A DNA stretch of 64,000 nucleotides from Exobasidium rhododendri (Eukaryota; Basidiomycota; Exobasidiomycetes; Exobasidiales; Exobasidiaceae): positions 1,488,001 to 1,552,000 of the forward strand of contig CP110630.1 in the NCBI GenBank assembly GCA_026210745.1. The letters are read 5' to 3'. Positions 20,632 through 31,019 of this stretch are shown piece by piece. Position 1 is the first letter of the stretch, and each line of letters starts with the position of its first letter. Both the position numbers and the translations under genes were made by a program. The notes below the pieces were generated by a model. The model saw nothing but the letters and a program-made list of their open reading frames with translations, did no database searches and had not been told where the DNA came from.

Positions 20632-22709
20632 ATGGAGGCAATCAAATTGCAACGTAAATACCCTCAATTGTGAGTGTGGAAATGTATGCTGAGCTAGAGA
20701 GTAGCTATGTTTGAGATGCTGACATGCACTGGCTCTCTGCTTCACGCAGCTCCCAACAAGAGATGATGGGCCTCATTTCACAATTCCGAGGGATCGATGT
20801 AGAGGAGAAAGGAAGCGTGGACAAGCAGAATTTGATGAAGGCGATGCAAGATTCCGGCGAGGCGAATTATGATCAGATTCGAGAAACGCTCAAAGAGGTC
20901 AATTTAGACAGCAGTGGCAAGGTCGAACTAGAAGACTACGTTGATGTGAGCAGAGAACACAGGACTTTGTGCTTTTGTAGCATGTGTGGATCGTGCGGAT
21001 ATTGACTTTTGCCTGACTGGTGCAGCTACTTGCTAAATTACGGGCCGGGAGAAACGCTGGAGCAGGAGAGGTAACCAAAGGCAAGGTGACAGTCAAAGGA
21101 AGTAATGCTAGCGTGCAACATACCATCAACGAAGATGAGAAGAGCGAATTTACAAGACATATCAATCAGAGCTTAACAGGTGATGTTCATATCGGCAAGC
21201 GGCTCCCGATTCCCCTGGACACCTTCCAGCTCTTTGATGAATGCAAGGGTGAGTACACGTTCACGCTCCAGGAGAATGTCTTTGATCCCTGCTGACTTCC
21301 CATTTCTCTCTCTCTTAGATGGTCTCATTCTGTGTAAGCTCATCAATGATGCTGTTCCTGATACAATCGATGAGCGAGTATTGAATGTCGGAAAGGGTGG
21401 CAAGGCTCCCAATGCATTCCAGATGACGGAAAACAACAACATTGTCATTACATCTTCTAAGGCGATTGGATGCAGCGTCGTGAATGTTGGAGCGCAAGAT
21501 CTCATCGATGGCAGGGAACACTTGATTTTGGGTTTGATCTGGCAAATCATTCGTCGAGGTCTCCTGAGCAAGATTGATTTGAAGAACCATCCAGAGCTCT
21601 ACCGATTGTTAGACGAAGATGAGACATTGGAAGAGTTCTTGAGGCTGCCGCCAGACCAGATCTTGTTGCGATGGGTCAATTATCACCTAAAGGCAGCAAA
21701 TTGGCCCAGGAGGGTAAATAATTTCAGCAAGGACGTCTCGGATGGTGAGAATTACACTGTACTTCTTTCACAGCTCAAGCCAGATCAATGCGACCGGGCT
21801 CCACTACAGCAGAAGGAACTCCTTCAGAGGGCGGAGATGGTCTTGCAGCGAGCAGATGCGATCGGTTGTCGAAAGTACCTGACACCCGGTGCCATGGTGG
21901 CTGGAAACCCAAAGCTTAATTTGGCATTCGTCGCTCACCTGTTCAACACCTGGCCATGCTTAGAAGCGCTAGAGACACCACCACCAATGGAAATCGAAGA
22001 CTTTGATGCAGAGGGGGAAAGGGAAGCAAGGGTCTTTACACTTTGGCTAAACAGTCTGGACGTCGACCCAGGTGTCTACAATCTGTTTGAGGATCTCAAG
22101 GATGGGACTGTCATCTTGCAAGCGTTTGATAAAGTTGTGCCGGGCAGTGTCACTTGGAGACGAGTGACAAAACCAAAGGAAGGACAGGAGATGTCACGAT
22201 TCAAACAAGTAGAGAATACTAATTATGCAGTGGATCTGGCAAAGTCGAATCAATTGCACATTGTTGGCATTCAAGGAGCAGACATTGTCGATGGCTCTCG
22301 GACTTTGACGCTGGGGCTGGTGTGGCAATTGATGAGGCTGAATATCACAAACACTCTTCAATCGATCAGTAAAGGAGGAAGAGGGGTGACCGATCAAGAT
22401 ATGATCCGATGGGCGAATGAAAAAGTAAAAGCAAATGGAAAAGCCTCGACGATGAAGAGCTTCCGAGACCCGAGTATCAAGAATGCCATCTTCTTCCTTG
22501 ATTTGTTGGATGGACTACGAAAGGGAATCGTCGATTACAGCCTGGTAACGAGAGGATCGACAGAGGAAGAATGCCGGATGAATGCAAAGCTGGCCATCTC
22601 GATTGCAAGGAAATTGGGCGCGCTGATCTTTTTGGTACCAGAAGATATTGTCGAGCTTCGACAGCGCCTCATTCTCACCTTTGTCGGCAGTCTCATGGCG
22701 ATGCAGTGA
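20632..22709 (+). CDS. SAC6: Fimbrin/plastin, actin-bundling protein (Sac6)
   Basis: Exons 20632-20669, 20750-20945, 21026-21248 and 21319-22709 give 615 residues. Two EF-hand-like helices fill residues ~15-85 (loop DSSGKVELEDYVD). Two actin-binding domains follow, each of two calponin-homology domains: KLINDAVPDTIDERVLN and the LILGLIWQIIRRGLL block in CH1, LLRWVNYHLKAA opening CH2, FTLWLNSLDVDPGVYNLFEDL opening CH3 and MIRWANEKVKANGK opening CH4. Fimbrin crosslinks actin filaments in endocytic patches and the cytokinetic ring. The first exon encodes only 12 residues, typical of this genome's 5'-biased introns. Confidence 0.96.
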
Positions 22710-22727
22710 GAGGGAGTGAGAGGGTTG

Positions 22728-22754
22728 GAGAGAGGGAGAGAGAGAGAGAGAGAA
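22728..22754 (+). repeat. (GA)n tract downstream of fimbrin
   Basis: A purine repeat of about 27 nt follows the fimbrin stop codon, inside its probable 3' UTR. Confidence 0.8.
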
Positions 22755-22891
22755 GGAAGAAACAAAGTGGGACTATCGGCGATCTTGACTTGTACACCTT
22801 TTTATGAATTGCAATCTGCATTGGAGGATTATGCTCTTTCTGTTAAGCCCCGTGAATTTCAACAACAGTAGAATACAATGCAGACCCAGAT

Positions 22892-25516
22892 TCAAGCTCC
22901 CCTCCCATCCTGCATTGCCTTAACTCTGGCCTCTGCTGCTCGGGCTCGCTTCTCCCTTTCGATTCTACTCTGTACTTCGGGGGATAGGCCGGCCGCTTGG
23001 TCTCGCTTGTTTTGAAGCGCGCGAGGAGCAGTATTGTTTCCCCCCAATCGATTCTTGCTTGTACTGCTTGGCGGCGGCGGTGGTGGTTTAGTAGCAGCAG
23101 AGTGCTTCATAGCAGCCACATCGATCTCATGGGCTCTCTTCTTCTCTTCTTCTTCCTGACGAAGTCGTGCTTTATCCTTGACGGCCTGTCGTTTGTCCCG
23201 CACTTTCTCTTCCCTCTCACGAGCTTCTTCCATTTCACTCGTCAAAGCTTTACTCACTCTAGCGCCACCGGCGTCCGGTCCAGACCAGTCCTTGCACCAA
23301 TCCGGCTGAGCGGCCATCAACCTTCGAAACACATCACGGGAATCTCGACTAGTGCAGAGATCGTAAGCGGTCCGATGAGGAAATTTGGCCAACATCTCTG
23401 CGTCATCGATTGTTGAGTGTTGCACCGGTGGGGGTCGTATAGCGATCGTTGGATCGCTACGTCTTTCAATCAAAAAGTACGACACTTGGCTTTCATGACC
23501 TGATTCTGCGGCAACTTGAAGCAGAGTAGATGGCAATAGCTGCGGTCTTGCTCCCGTCAAGTTCTCTTCACCTTTATGAAGTAGTATGCCCTTCTCTCGA
23601 GCGTCTTCGTATCGCCACCAGAATGGCAAGATGACGTTGATCCTACGCCTTGACTGCTCCATAGCATCATCGACGTCGTCCGGTTCAACCACCTTGTCCT
23701 CTGCGTCCCAGCCTGTCACCCGGAGGAGATCCTTTTCGTACTTTTCCAAGTGGTTGACCGTGTTGTCGATCCTTCCCTTTCGGATCATGTCAATCAGCCT
23801 GGTAAATCTCTCACGCCTCAAGACCTCCTTCTCATCAAGTTTGAGACCAGCTGCCTTTTTCTTGGCGGCCAAGGTTGCCTCTTTTGCTTCTGCCTCTCTT
23901 CGAAGCTTATCCTTTTCGACGTTTCGCTTCTCTTGTCTAGACCGAGCGCTGTTCTCCAGCTGAGCTCGATACGCTTCATCTTTCGCTTGCATTTCTTCCT
24001 CGGTATCATGTCGAACACGTATTCTTGTCAACTCGGCAAAGCACCGTAGACCTTCTCCTACTGTGGGTTTACGAGTAGCGATAGGCAGGCTTTGGACCTT
24101 GTCATCCTTTCTCATTGCATCTAGTGGTGACTCTTCCGATCCCACCCAGTTCCACAAGATTCCTCTTGCACTCCTCAACCCTGCCCGAACCCACACCTTC
24201 TCACTCTTGCCGATAGCCTCTCTCCATTTCTTAGTCGAAAGCAACGCTCGAATCTCGTCGCCCAAGGCCTGCTCTCCGTATCTTCTCAGTTGAGCACCGG
24301 CACTCTTTGCAAATTTCCCACTTGCATCTTGAGCTGACTGAGCTCCTCCTTGCTTCCTTCTAGTCGTGTAGCGATGGAACTGCTTTCGTGCCAGGATGAC
24401 AAATTGACGCTCCGTGGTGCCTTTGCGCTTGGAGATGAACTGTTCGCGAGGATTCAACGCAATCACCACAGCTGAGAAATTTCCACCACCTAACAGCAAG
24501 ATGGTCCATGTCCGTAGAGGAGAGGAAGGGGTGGATGGAGCGGAAGTGATGCTCATAGCTGAAGTTGTCGTGGTTACATCTTCGGTACTGCTGTCCTCTT
24601 CGCCACTACCACCATCGCTGCTTCCATCATCCTCTGGTTTTTCACCGCTGGCATCGATAAAAGTTGCAGCCAGCATGGAGGCTGCTTCGTTCGCCGAGCT
24701 TCCGCCCTTGAAACGTTTCAGGTCTTTTGGCGTCTGTTGCGACTGTAGTGGGCCGGCCTGAATTTGGCAGAGTGTGGAGATGTGCCAGTCCTTGGGAACG
24801 ACGTCACTCTCAGCTTCGGGAAAGACACCTCGCAGAACTCCGAATTGGGTCTGTTGAATGTGCAGAGCACCAAAAGATGTGGTGACGAACCAAAGGTACG
24901 GCTCTTTGGCAGTGAGAGCTGCGCGAGCTGATGTCTCCTCACCTTCCGAGTCGCTCGCCACAAATGCATTTGCAGAAGACGACACTGTCAACTTTCCCAA
25001 TAGCGCAGCAACATGGTCGACAGGTGCCTTTGCTCGCTCGCTGAAATTTTCCGTCTCCGATTCAGAAGATGTGCCATCTGACGACAGCTCCTCGATCGAC
25101 TGGTGAAAAGTGTCCTCATCCAAACAATCCTCCGGTCTATTCCGCTTGGTCAGCGCAGCGTTGTAACGATGCCATTCGCTCCTCAAGTGCGCTCTCGCTT
25201 GTTTGGCACCCTCCCATTCGGGCGCCTTGGGACACACTACACAGGTCTTCTGTGCGCTGCTCTTGCCACTGTTAGTACTGCTATTGGCTTGTTTTGATTC
25301 TTTATCAGTCTCATTCGTTTGACTGGGGGCTACCTCTTCGCTCTCCTGTACGTCAATGCTACGCAATTTCAGATTCTGAAGCAGCTCACTTGGTAGCGAG
25401 TAGGCGTACAATGGCTTGCTCAGTACGCTCTGATTACTCCATGGTTTTGAAGAGGATGCTACAGGATCGAGAGTGTCCTCCTTCCTGTCGATAGCAGCTG
25501 ATGGAGCCGAGGACAT
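22892..25516 (-). CDS. VMS1: Vms1/ANKZF1-type peptidyl-tRNA hydrolase of ribosome quality control
   Basis: This intronless gene of 874 residues starts at ATG 25516. A C2H2 zinc finger (CVVC..HLRSEWH, ~90-115) is followed by the eRF1-like VLRF1 domain with TTRRKQGGAQSAQD near residues 385-397, the loop that carries the catalytic glutamine of this family. Ankyrin-like repeats (~680-760, e.g. LLQVAAESGHESQVSYFLI) and a basic coiled C-terminus with an AAEARVKAM VIM-like Cdc48-binding segment complete the expected architecture. Vms1 releases nascent chains from peptidyl-tRNA on stalled 60S subunits and works at mitochondria with Cdc48. A Ser/Thr/Asp-rich insertion (~290-335) interrupts the catalytic domain. 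Confidence 0.92.
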   Translation of the reverse strand: MSSAPSAAIDRKEDTLDPVASSSKPWSNQSVLSKPLYAYSLPSELLQNLKLRSIDVQESEEVAPSQTNETDKESKQANSSTNSGKSSAQKTCVVCPKAPEWEGAKQARAHLRSEWHRYNAALTKRNRPEDCLDEDTFHQSIEELSSDGTSSESETENFSERAKAPVDHVAALLGKLTVSSSANAFVASDSEGEETSARAALTAKEPYLWFVTTSFGALHIQQTQFGVLRGVFPEAESDVVPKDWHISTLCQIQAGPLQSQQTPKDLKRFKGGSSANEAASMLAATFIDASGEKPEDDGSSDGGSGEEDSSTEDVTTTTSAMSITSAPSTPSSPLRTWTILLLGGGNFSAVVIALNPREQFISKRKGTTERQFVILARKQFHRYTTRRKQGGAQSAQDASGKFAKSAGAQLRRYGEQALGDEIRALLSTKKWREAIGKSEKVWVRAGLRSARGILWNWVGSEESPLDAMRKDDKVQSLPIATRKPTVGEGLRCFAELTRIRVRHDTEEEMQAKDEAYRAQLENSARSRQEKRNVEKDKLRREAEAKEATLAAKKKAAGLKLDEKEVLRRERFTRLIDMIRKGRIDNTVNHLEKYEKDLLRVTGWDAEDKVVEPDDVDDAMEQSRRRINVILPFWWRYEDAREKGILLHKGEENLTGARPQLLPSTLLQVAAESGHESQVSYFLIERRSDPTIAIRPPPVQHSTIDDAEMLAKFPHRTAYDLCTSRDSRDVFRRLMAAQPDWCKDWSGPDAGGARVSKALTSEMEEAREREEKVRDKRQAVKDKARLRQEEEEKKRAHEIDVAAMKHSAATKPPPPPPSSTSKNRLGGNNTAPRALQNKRDQAAGLSPEVQSRIEREKRARAAEARVKAMQDGRGA

Positions 25517-26132
25517 TGTCTGTGCTTCTAGCCTACCTCGCACTGTAGGCTGGTGACCTCTGCCTGGCTTGATAAAATGTACAGTGACCCTGGAGGCTCG
25601 ACTCAGAAGGCGAGGTCGGCGCTTGCAAGAGCTCCGAAGTAGCGTTGACAGATTGGAGTATCGTTGCGCAAAGGTCTGCAAAGTGCCTCACTATTGCTGA
25701 GATGCTTGCTGTTTCATCGATGTCGTCGAGTACATTCAATCAGCACTGGGAAGATCTTCGCCCTCAAAACCCACCATTGAACGGACTTCGAACTTATTTG
25801 TTGCTTACGTATACTTTCTACCGCGTCTTGTTGACACTTCGACGCTAGAAAGACGACGGCGAGGACGGAATGATATTTTCTGTAAGAGGTTGGGCCTATT
25901 TGCCCCCCCCCTTCGAAGCTCAAGCAGTGCAATGACTGATATATTTCTGGTCTCACCCGAAATCGTCTACTTATGGATGGACATATCAATTGGAGAGAAT
26001 ACCTTTTCACCTGATCTCATGCATTGCCACAGGGTCAAATTACTGCATGACAAGGTGATCAAGTCTGTCTGTACATCGAAAAGGGGGGGTGGCGATTACT
26101 TCAAGTATAAATGGGCGAGAAGACTGATCACA
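25517..26132. other. Intergenic region upstream of Vms1
   Basis: These 616 bp hold the Vms1 promoter and the 3' region of the PPR gene. Runs of C (25904-25912) and G (26082-26089) are present. No gene was recognised. Confidence 0.4.
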
Positions 26133-28511
26133 TTAAAGCACTGTCGCCGCTGTCTCCATTGCTTTGATTGTGGAAGGTTGCAGAGGTGTATCGATCGCCT
26201 CGACTCGACTGACCGTCGCCTGTAGATGTCTGCGAGCGAGTCTCACCGTTTCTGCATCTTCACCCGTACAAAGCGCCGTCAGACGCTCCAAGACGAGCTT
26301 CCAAGTGTACTCATTGGCACCTGGATCGATGCAAACATCTTCTACGAGCTTCATAGCCGTCTCTAGACAGATTCTATTTGCAGTTCGTTCCGCTTCACCG
26401 CCTCCTCTAGCGAAGTTTCCGTGAAGCAGTCCGGCTATCAAAGTATGGTAGCAGACTCGATTAACCTTCAGGCCCCTTTTGCGCATCTGATTCAACAGAA
26501 CAAGTGCCAGCCGTGCATCAGGTCGGGCTCGTGACAAGATGCCATCGGAAGAGTTGGCCGTTTTGTCAAATAGCCTCCTAAATGAAGCCGGTAAAGCTCC
26601 CGCCCTTTGTAATTGAGTAAATTCTCTGGAGTGGTGAAATAGAGCAGAAATGACGCAAGTGTATGTCACTGCCGTCGGCCAAGGACCTTGACTCTCCATC
26701 TTCTCCAGCACACTCAGTGCCAAGTCAAAGTCTGGACTCTCTTCCACTTCGAGTATAGTTCTGATCAAGGTAGTCAAGGTGACTCCAGTCTCCCGAACAT
26801 CCAGCGTTTGCATCATTTCATACACCCGATCGACCCCATCTTGAATCCCCGCCCGTGAGAAGCAATCAAGAATGGTCGTGTAAGTGATGACATCTGGTTC
26901 TAGACCCAGTGCAGAAATAGTCATCAGAATTGACCCTATTTCTTTAACTCCACTTTTCCTTTCGGAAGCTCGAAGGATTGCATTCATCGTACCAATGTTT
27001 GGCTTAGGAAGTCGAGCACTTTCACTGCACATCTCCTTGAACAGCACTGCCGCATCATCTCCTCGATTGTTGTAGTGCATTCCATGGAGTACGGCATTTA
27101 GAGACTCGGTGGTAAGCTCAACCTCTCCCTTGGACGCCTTTTCCTTCAGATCTTCCAATATTAGCATAGCCTCGGACGGGAGTTGCGCTCGAAAGTAGGC
27201 AGTCATCATCGTCGTGTAAGAATAGACGTCTGGCTTCAGTCTCTGTAGCTGATCCCATGTCTTACTCATACTTGCCCAATCACGGCAACGGGAATAGCCG
27301 TCCAGGAGTGCATTCCAGATTCGGTGGGTGTGTGGCTCTGTTGTCGACTTTATCGAATTATACTGGGACCAGACTTGTTCTGCGATATTCGTCTTCTTTT
27401 GGGCTATACTCGACGAGAGGAGAATGGCCCAGGTCATGTCATTCCAATCTGCATTGAGATCGTGAAGGGCCGTCATGGTAAGCCAAGAGCCGTATTCTTC
27501 GCTTCTGGCCTCTTGTGCGGTTGCCAGGAACATAAAGATGCTGTCGGGGTCATTAGCTTGAAATAAAAGACCGATTCGTCTCGCTAAAGAATTTCCAGTC
27601 TGTTTGAGTGTGATACCCTTGTTGTCCAGACCCCATGCCAGAATTGCATGCCTGCAATAGTCCATCGATCTTTGAGCATGCTCTATATCTGGGAAATTCC
27701 TTTTCATGTAATTTAGAGCTCCAATCGGCGACAATGCCGAGCCATTGCCTGAGAATCCCTTCGTCGGCTTCTCTGTCGACCCGGCTTGATTGATCTTGTA
27801 TGGTGCTAGGTGCCGTGCAAGTTGTATCAGAGGTACCACACTAGGTGACGTCTGGTGGGCACATGCGATAGCAGCCATACTGACGATGCTCGATAGAGCA
27901 GTCCTTGTGGGACGTGGTCTCAGCGTTGATGCTCCTTGATCGTCTTTCATTTGTAGCAAGATCCTAGACGTAATCTCCCAGACCGTATCAAAATGGCCAG
28001 CATTTGTTAACACTTCTAGGCTTGTAGTCACTTCCGTCCATCTCCCGTCTTGCGAAAGTGTCTGCGCCAAGGTGTGCAGCATATCCTTGCTCCCTTGTAC
28101 TGGAGCGAGAAACTTTATCAGCGTTGCGTAGTCTTGCGTTGTGAGAAGATTTTGCTTCTTTTCCTTGCACAACTCTGCCCATTCTTTCCACACCTCTGAT
28201 GGATTCCCTCCTTGCACACTATCATAGTATTGCCTCAAAGATCTTGGACTTTCATTACGCTCTGCTCGACTCCATTCTGCTCTTGAGGCCAGGCTGTTGG
28301 GCCATCTACTTTTCATGAGCTCTTCTTTCTCAGCCTTTCCTTTTCCCTTTCCGCTCCATTTGGAGGGAGGTAGAGCAGGAGGCGTCTGCACGTTATAGCG
28401 AGATCTGGTGCTCGCAGACCAGACGTGGCGCACAGCTTTGGCTCTTGCAGCCACCTCCACTGTACAGAGAGTGCATCTTACGCTTATTCGTAGACTTGAA
28501 GAGCATGACAT
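26133..28511 (-). CDS. Mitochondrial pentatricopeptide-repeat (PPR) protein
   Basis: This intronless gene of 792 residues starts at ATG 28511; an in-frame GTG at 28556 is not credible. The N-terminus (SSSLRISVRCTLCTVEVAARAKAVRHVW) is basic, Ser/Arg-rich and lacks acidic residues early on, as in a mitochondrial presequence. From about residue 390, tandem ~35-residue PPR units are visible, e.g. IWNALLDGYSRCRDWASM, VYSYTTMMTAYFRAQLPSEA, TMNAILRASERKSG, VITYTTILDCFSRAGIQDG and VTYTCVISALFHH. Such proteins bind organellar RNA and act in its stability, processing or translation. The specific RNA target cannot be told from sequence. Confidence 0.85.
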   Translation of the reverse strand: MSCSSSLRISVRCTLCTVEVAARAKAVRHVWSASTRSRYNVQTPPALPPSKWSGKGKGKAEKEELMKSRWPNSLASRAEWSRAERNESPRSLRQYYDSVQGGNPSEVWKEWAELCKEKKQNLLTTQDYATLIKFLAPVQGSKDMLHTLAQTLSQDGRWTEVTTSLEVLTNAGHFDTVWEITSRILLQMKDDQGASTLRPRPTRTALSSIVSMAAIACAHQTSPSVVPLIQLARHLAPYKINQAGSTEKPTKGFSGNGSALSPIGALNYMKRNFPDIEHAQRSMDYCRHAILAWGLDNKGITLKQTGNSLARRIGLLFQANDPDSIFMFLATAQEARSEEYGSWLTMTALHDLNADWNDMTWAILLSSSIAQKKTNIAEQVWSQYNSIKSTTEPHTHRIWNALLDGYSRCRDWASMSKTWDQLQRLKPDVYSYTTMMTAYFRAQLPSEAMLILEDLKEKASKGEVELTTESLNAVLHGMHYNNRGDDAAVLFKEMCSESARLPKPNIGTMNAILRASERKSGVKEIGSILMTISALGLEPDVITYTTILDCFSRAGIQDGVDRVYEMMQTLDVRETGVTLTTLIRTILEVEESPDFDLALSVLEKMESQGPWPTAVTYTCVISALFHHSREFTQLQRAGALPASFRRLFDKTANSSDGILSRARPDARLALVLLNQMRKRGLKVNRVCYHTLIAGLLHGNFARGGGEAERTANRICLETAMKLVEDVCIDPGANEYTWKLVLERLTALCTGEDAETVRLARRHLQATVSRVEAIDTPLQPSTIKAMETAATVL

Positions 28512-28898
28512 GCCAGTGCCCCGCTGATCTCGAGACCGATGCAAACAAAGGTGCACTCCTGATCAGACAATCTTCTCAGAAGTGGAATAAAAATATATAG
28601 AAAGGTGGAGAGGGGGTCCTTGCTTAGGAACACGCGCTCAACCAAATTTCTATCAACGGTTACTTTCTTGGCGGCGTGGATGTTTCCGAAGCATGAACGC
28701 ATACACCCCTTGATACCTCTCCCACCCAGCTCGATTTAGAGACGTACTTAATTGTACAGCTTGCTAAGACATCGCAGCCTTCGAAGTCCTTCTAGGTCTT
28801 AGCTTTGGCTACGCCAAATATCGAAAGAAGTTGTCCCTCCAAACAGTCCGACTCAGCATCGGTACGGATAGAGTGGAGCTGAGTGGAAGGTGGCGAGG
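28512..28898. promoter_or_regulatory. Divergent intergenic region, PPR protein / membrane protein
   Basis: This 387-bp divergent promoter region includes an AT-rich patch near 28588-28602 that could serve as a TATA-like element for the PPR gene. No other signal was recognised. Confidence 0.35.
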
Positions 28899-30805
28899 AT
28901 GACATCGCGGGGTGATCAAGTACCGCTCTTGAATCAAAATGGGGAAGCATACGAAGAACAGCCAGATTCCCGCTTCACCATCGACGAAGAGAATACCGAA
29001 GATGATCAAACTACTTCGCAGCGGCGCCCGCTAGATTCACCAGACTCGCCAAAATACCCGCCATCTGCGCCTCCACCAACATATCGAGAAGCGACCGGGA
29101 AGTCACTCATATCCCTCCTTTTTACAAAGCTATCTTCATCGATCTCACTGCCAGACCTATCCTTTATAAAGAGGTTTGGTTCCAATATCTGGACGTTCAT
29201 ATGTCGGTTCTGGCCAACGAGCCGGTTCGCTCAGGTGGGCTTCTTCATGCTTGGGTTGTGGGTATTGGTCATCGTAAGCGGTCCTGCGTTCGAGGACGCT
29301 GGACCGAGAGCGGGAGGTATCTATCCTTGGGGTCAAGTGGAAGAGGTGAGTGCTAGCGCTACGTTCTGCTAGGTCGAAAGAGTTTCCCTTGACCCACCTC
29401 CTTTACACAGCAAATGGCAAATAATGGGCCTGGACCGATATCGGGAGATGGGCACATCATTGCGCCCACAAATTGGACCCTGCGATCTTGCCATAATTCA
29501 CACTCACACCATGGTCAAGTCGTCTGCACATCAACAACAAGAATTGAGCTGGACATCCCCACTGTGTTTGATTCTACCGAAGGGCTCTTCATCTATGCTG
29601 ACCCACCTCGCCAGGATCATCTTAGTGATAAGAGGGGCAAAGTACCTGGTACAATCGAATTCAAGATTGTCGAAGAGGGCAGCCATCATCTCACTCAAAG
29701 TCCAAAAGGTAAAGTGCAAGTCCTCATCGACGCACGCTACGAACAGAACAAGATCGAAGTTTTTGAGAAGACGACGATTGTCAAAATGGCTTCTCAGCTG
29801 TACACGCAAGGAGTGGGCATCTACACACATGAACTTCCAGCTCGCTTCGATCATCTAGATACGGTACCGCTCATGCTGTTCATCACTGTGCTCATCCCTT
29901 CAGGTGCAGCGATACCAGAATTTCGCACACAGGCGTCTGCAATGAACATTGGCGCTTTCACACCACCTCACTCGGTCAGCACCCTCAAAAACAAACACAA
30001 TACCAGAGATGCTCTCATACCTCCCACATTTGGACGTTTTTCGGCTCGTACAATCACTGGCTCGATACAGACAGGCACTGACATGGTACTGGACGCAAAC
30101 GGTCTTATACAGTTCGGTACATCCAACGGGAATATCATGATTGCCGGCAGACTACATTCACAAGCCGTTCGATTAGAGTCGTTGACGGGTAACATTGTAT
30201 TGGAAGAAGGGTGCCAAATTACTGCGTCGAGGGAGTCCCAGCTCACAACACAGACCGGCTCGATTGAGCTCAAGAAGAACAGTTGGGTGCTGAGTGGTGA
30301 AATACTAGGTAAAGCTACCAATGGCGGCATAAAGGGTGGACTAGAAGGGGGAATTTGGAGAACAAACAAGACTATAGAGCTGCATTCTTCCAACGGAGCA
30401 ATTAGAGCAGCAATAGAGGTTCTCCGACCGACGGATCGATTCTACAATCCCACCGAGATAGTCTCTGTGGCGGCAAAGAGTATGAATGGAGCAGTAGACT
30501 TGCACTACGTCAATCAAGAGAAGGGAGTGGTGTTGCGGAGTAACGTCGATACGTCTGTCGGAGTGGCCACTGCAGAGATGGGTGCAAATTTTGAAGGGGA
30601 ATGGAAGCTGGAAGGCTCAAAGGGGAGTGTAGTCATCCCTACTGGCCAGGAGGATCCTAGAACGTACACAAGTCTTGAACGGAAGGAAGGCAACACCAAC
30701 GTCAAAGAGCAAGGCTCGATTTGGTTCGATTCGAAAGCAACGCATGGTGCATCACAAAGCACAGTACGCAGCTCTCTTGGCATAGCCCAACTGCGTTTTG
30801 CGTGA
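28899..30805 (+). CDS. Single-pass membrane protein with repetitive beta-rich outer region
   Basis: Exons 28899-29345 and 29411-30805 give 613 residues. A Pro-rich, acidic cytosolic N-terminus (PPSAPPPTYREA) precedes one hydrophobic segment (FFMLGLWVLVIVSG, ~112-127), predicting a type II protein. The large C-terminal part has degenerate ~20-25-residue repeats of the form T-G-x-I-x-L with alternating hydrophobics, e.g. ARTITGSIQTGTDMVLD, LESLTGNIVLEEG, QLTTQTGSIELKKN and LHSSNGAIRAA. This recalls beta-helix or DUF4097-like adhesin repeats found in uncharacterised fungal cell-surface proteins. The start at 28899 is the first ATG. Function unknown; a wall- or vacuole-associated role is only a guess. 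Confidence 0.75.
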
Positions 30806-31019
30806 TCGTCCAGCTACTCTTCCTCTTCTCATTTGAATCGCATACCAATATTCTTTCCATCTTTATCATCTGCATTCCTTCGCCACATCCAACACGCACA
30901 CACACACACATTCATACTCGCCATTGTTACTATAGCTTGACCCTTACGCAAAGCAGTCTACCCTCTCGTACTTCTAAACCTAATTCATTTGAAGTTGCTT
31001 GCTTTGGATGATTAGAAGT

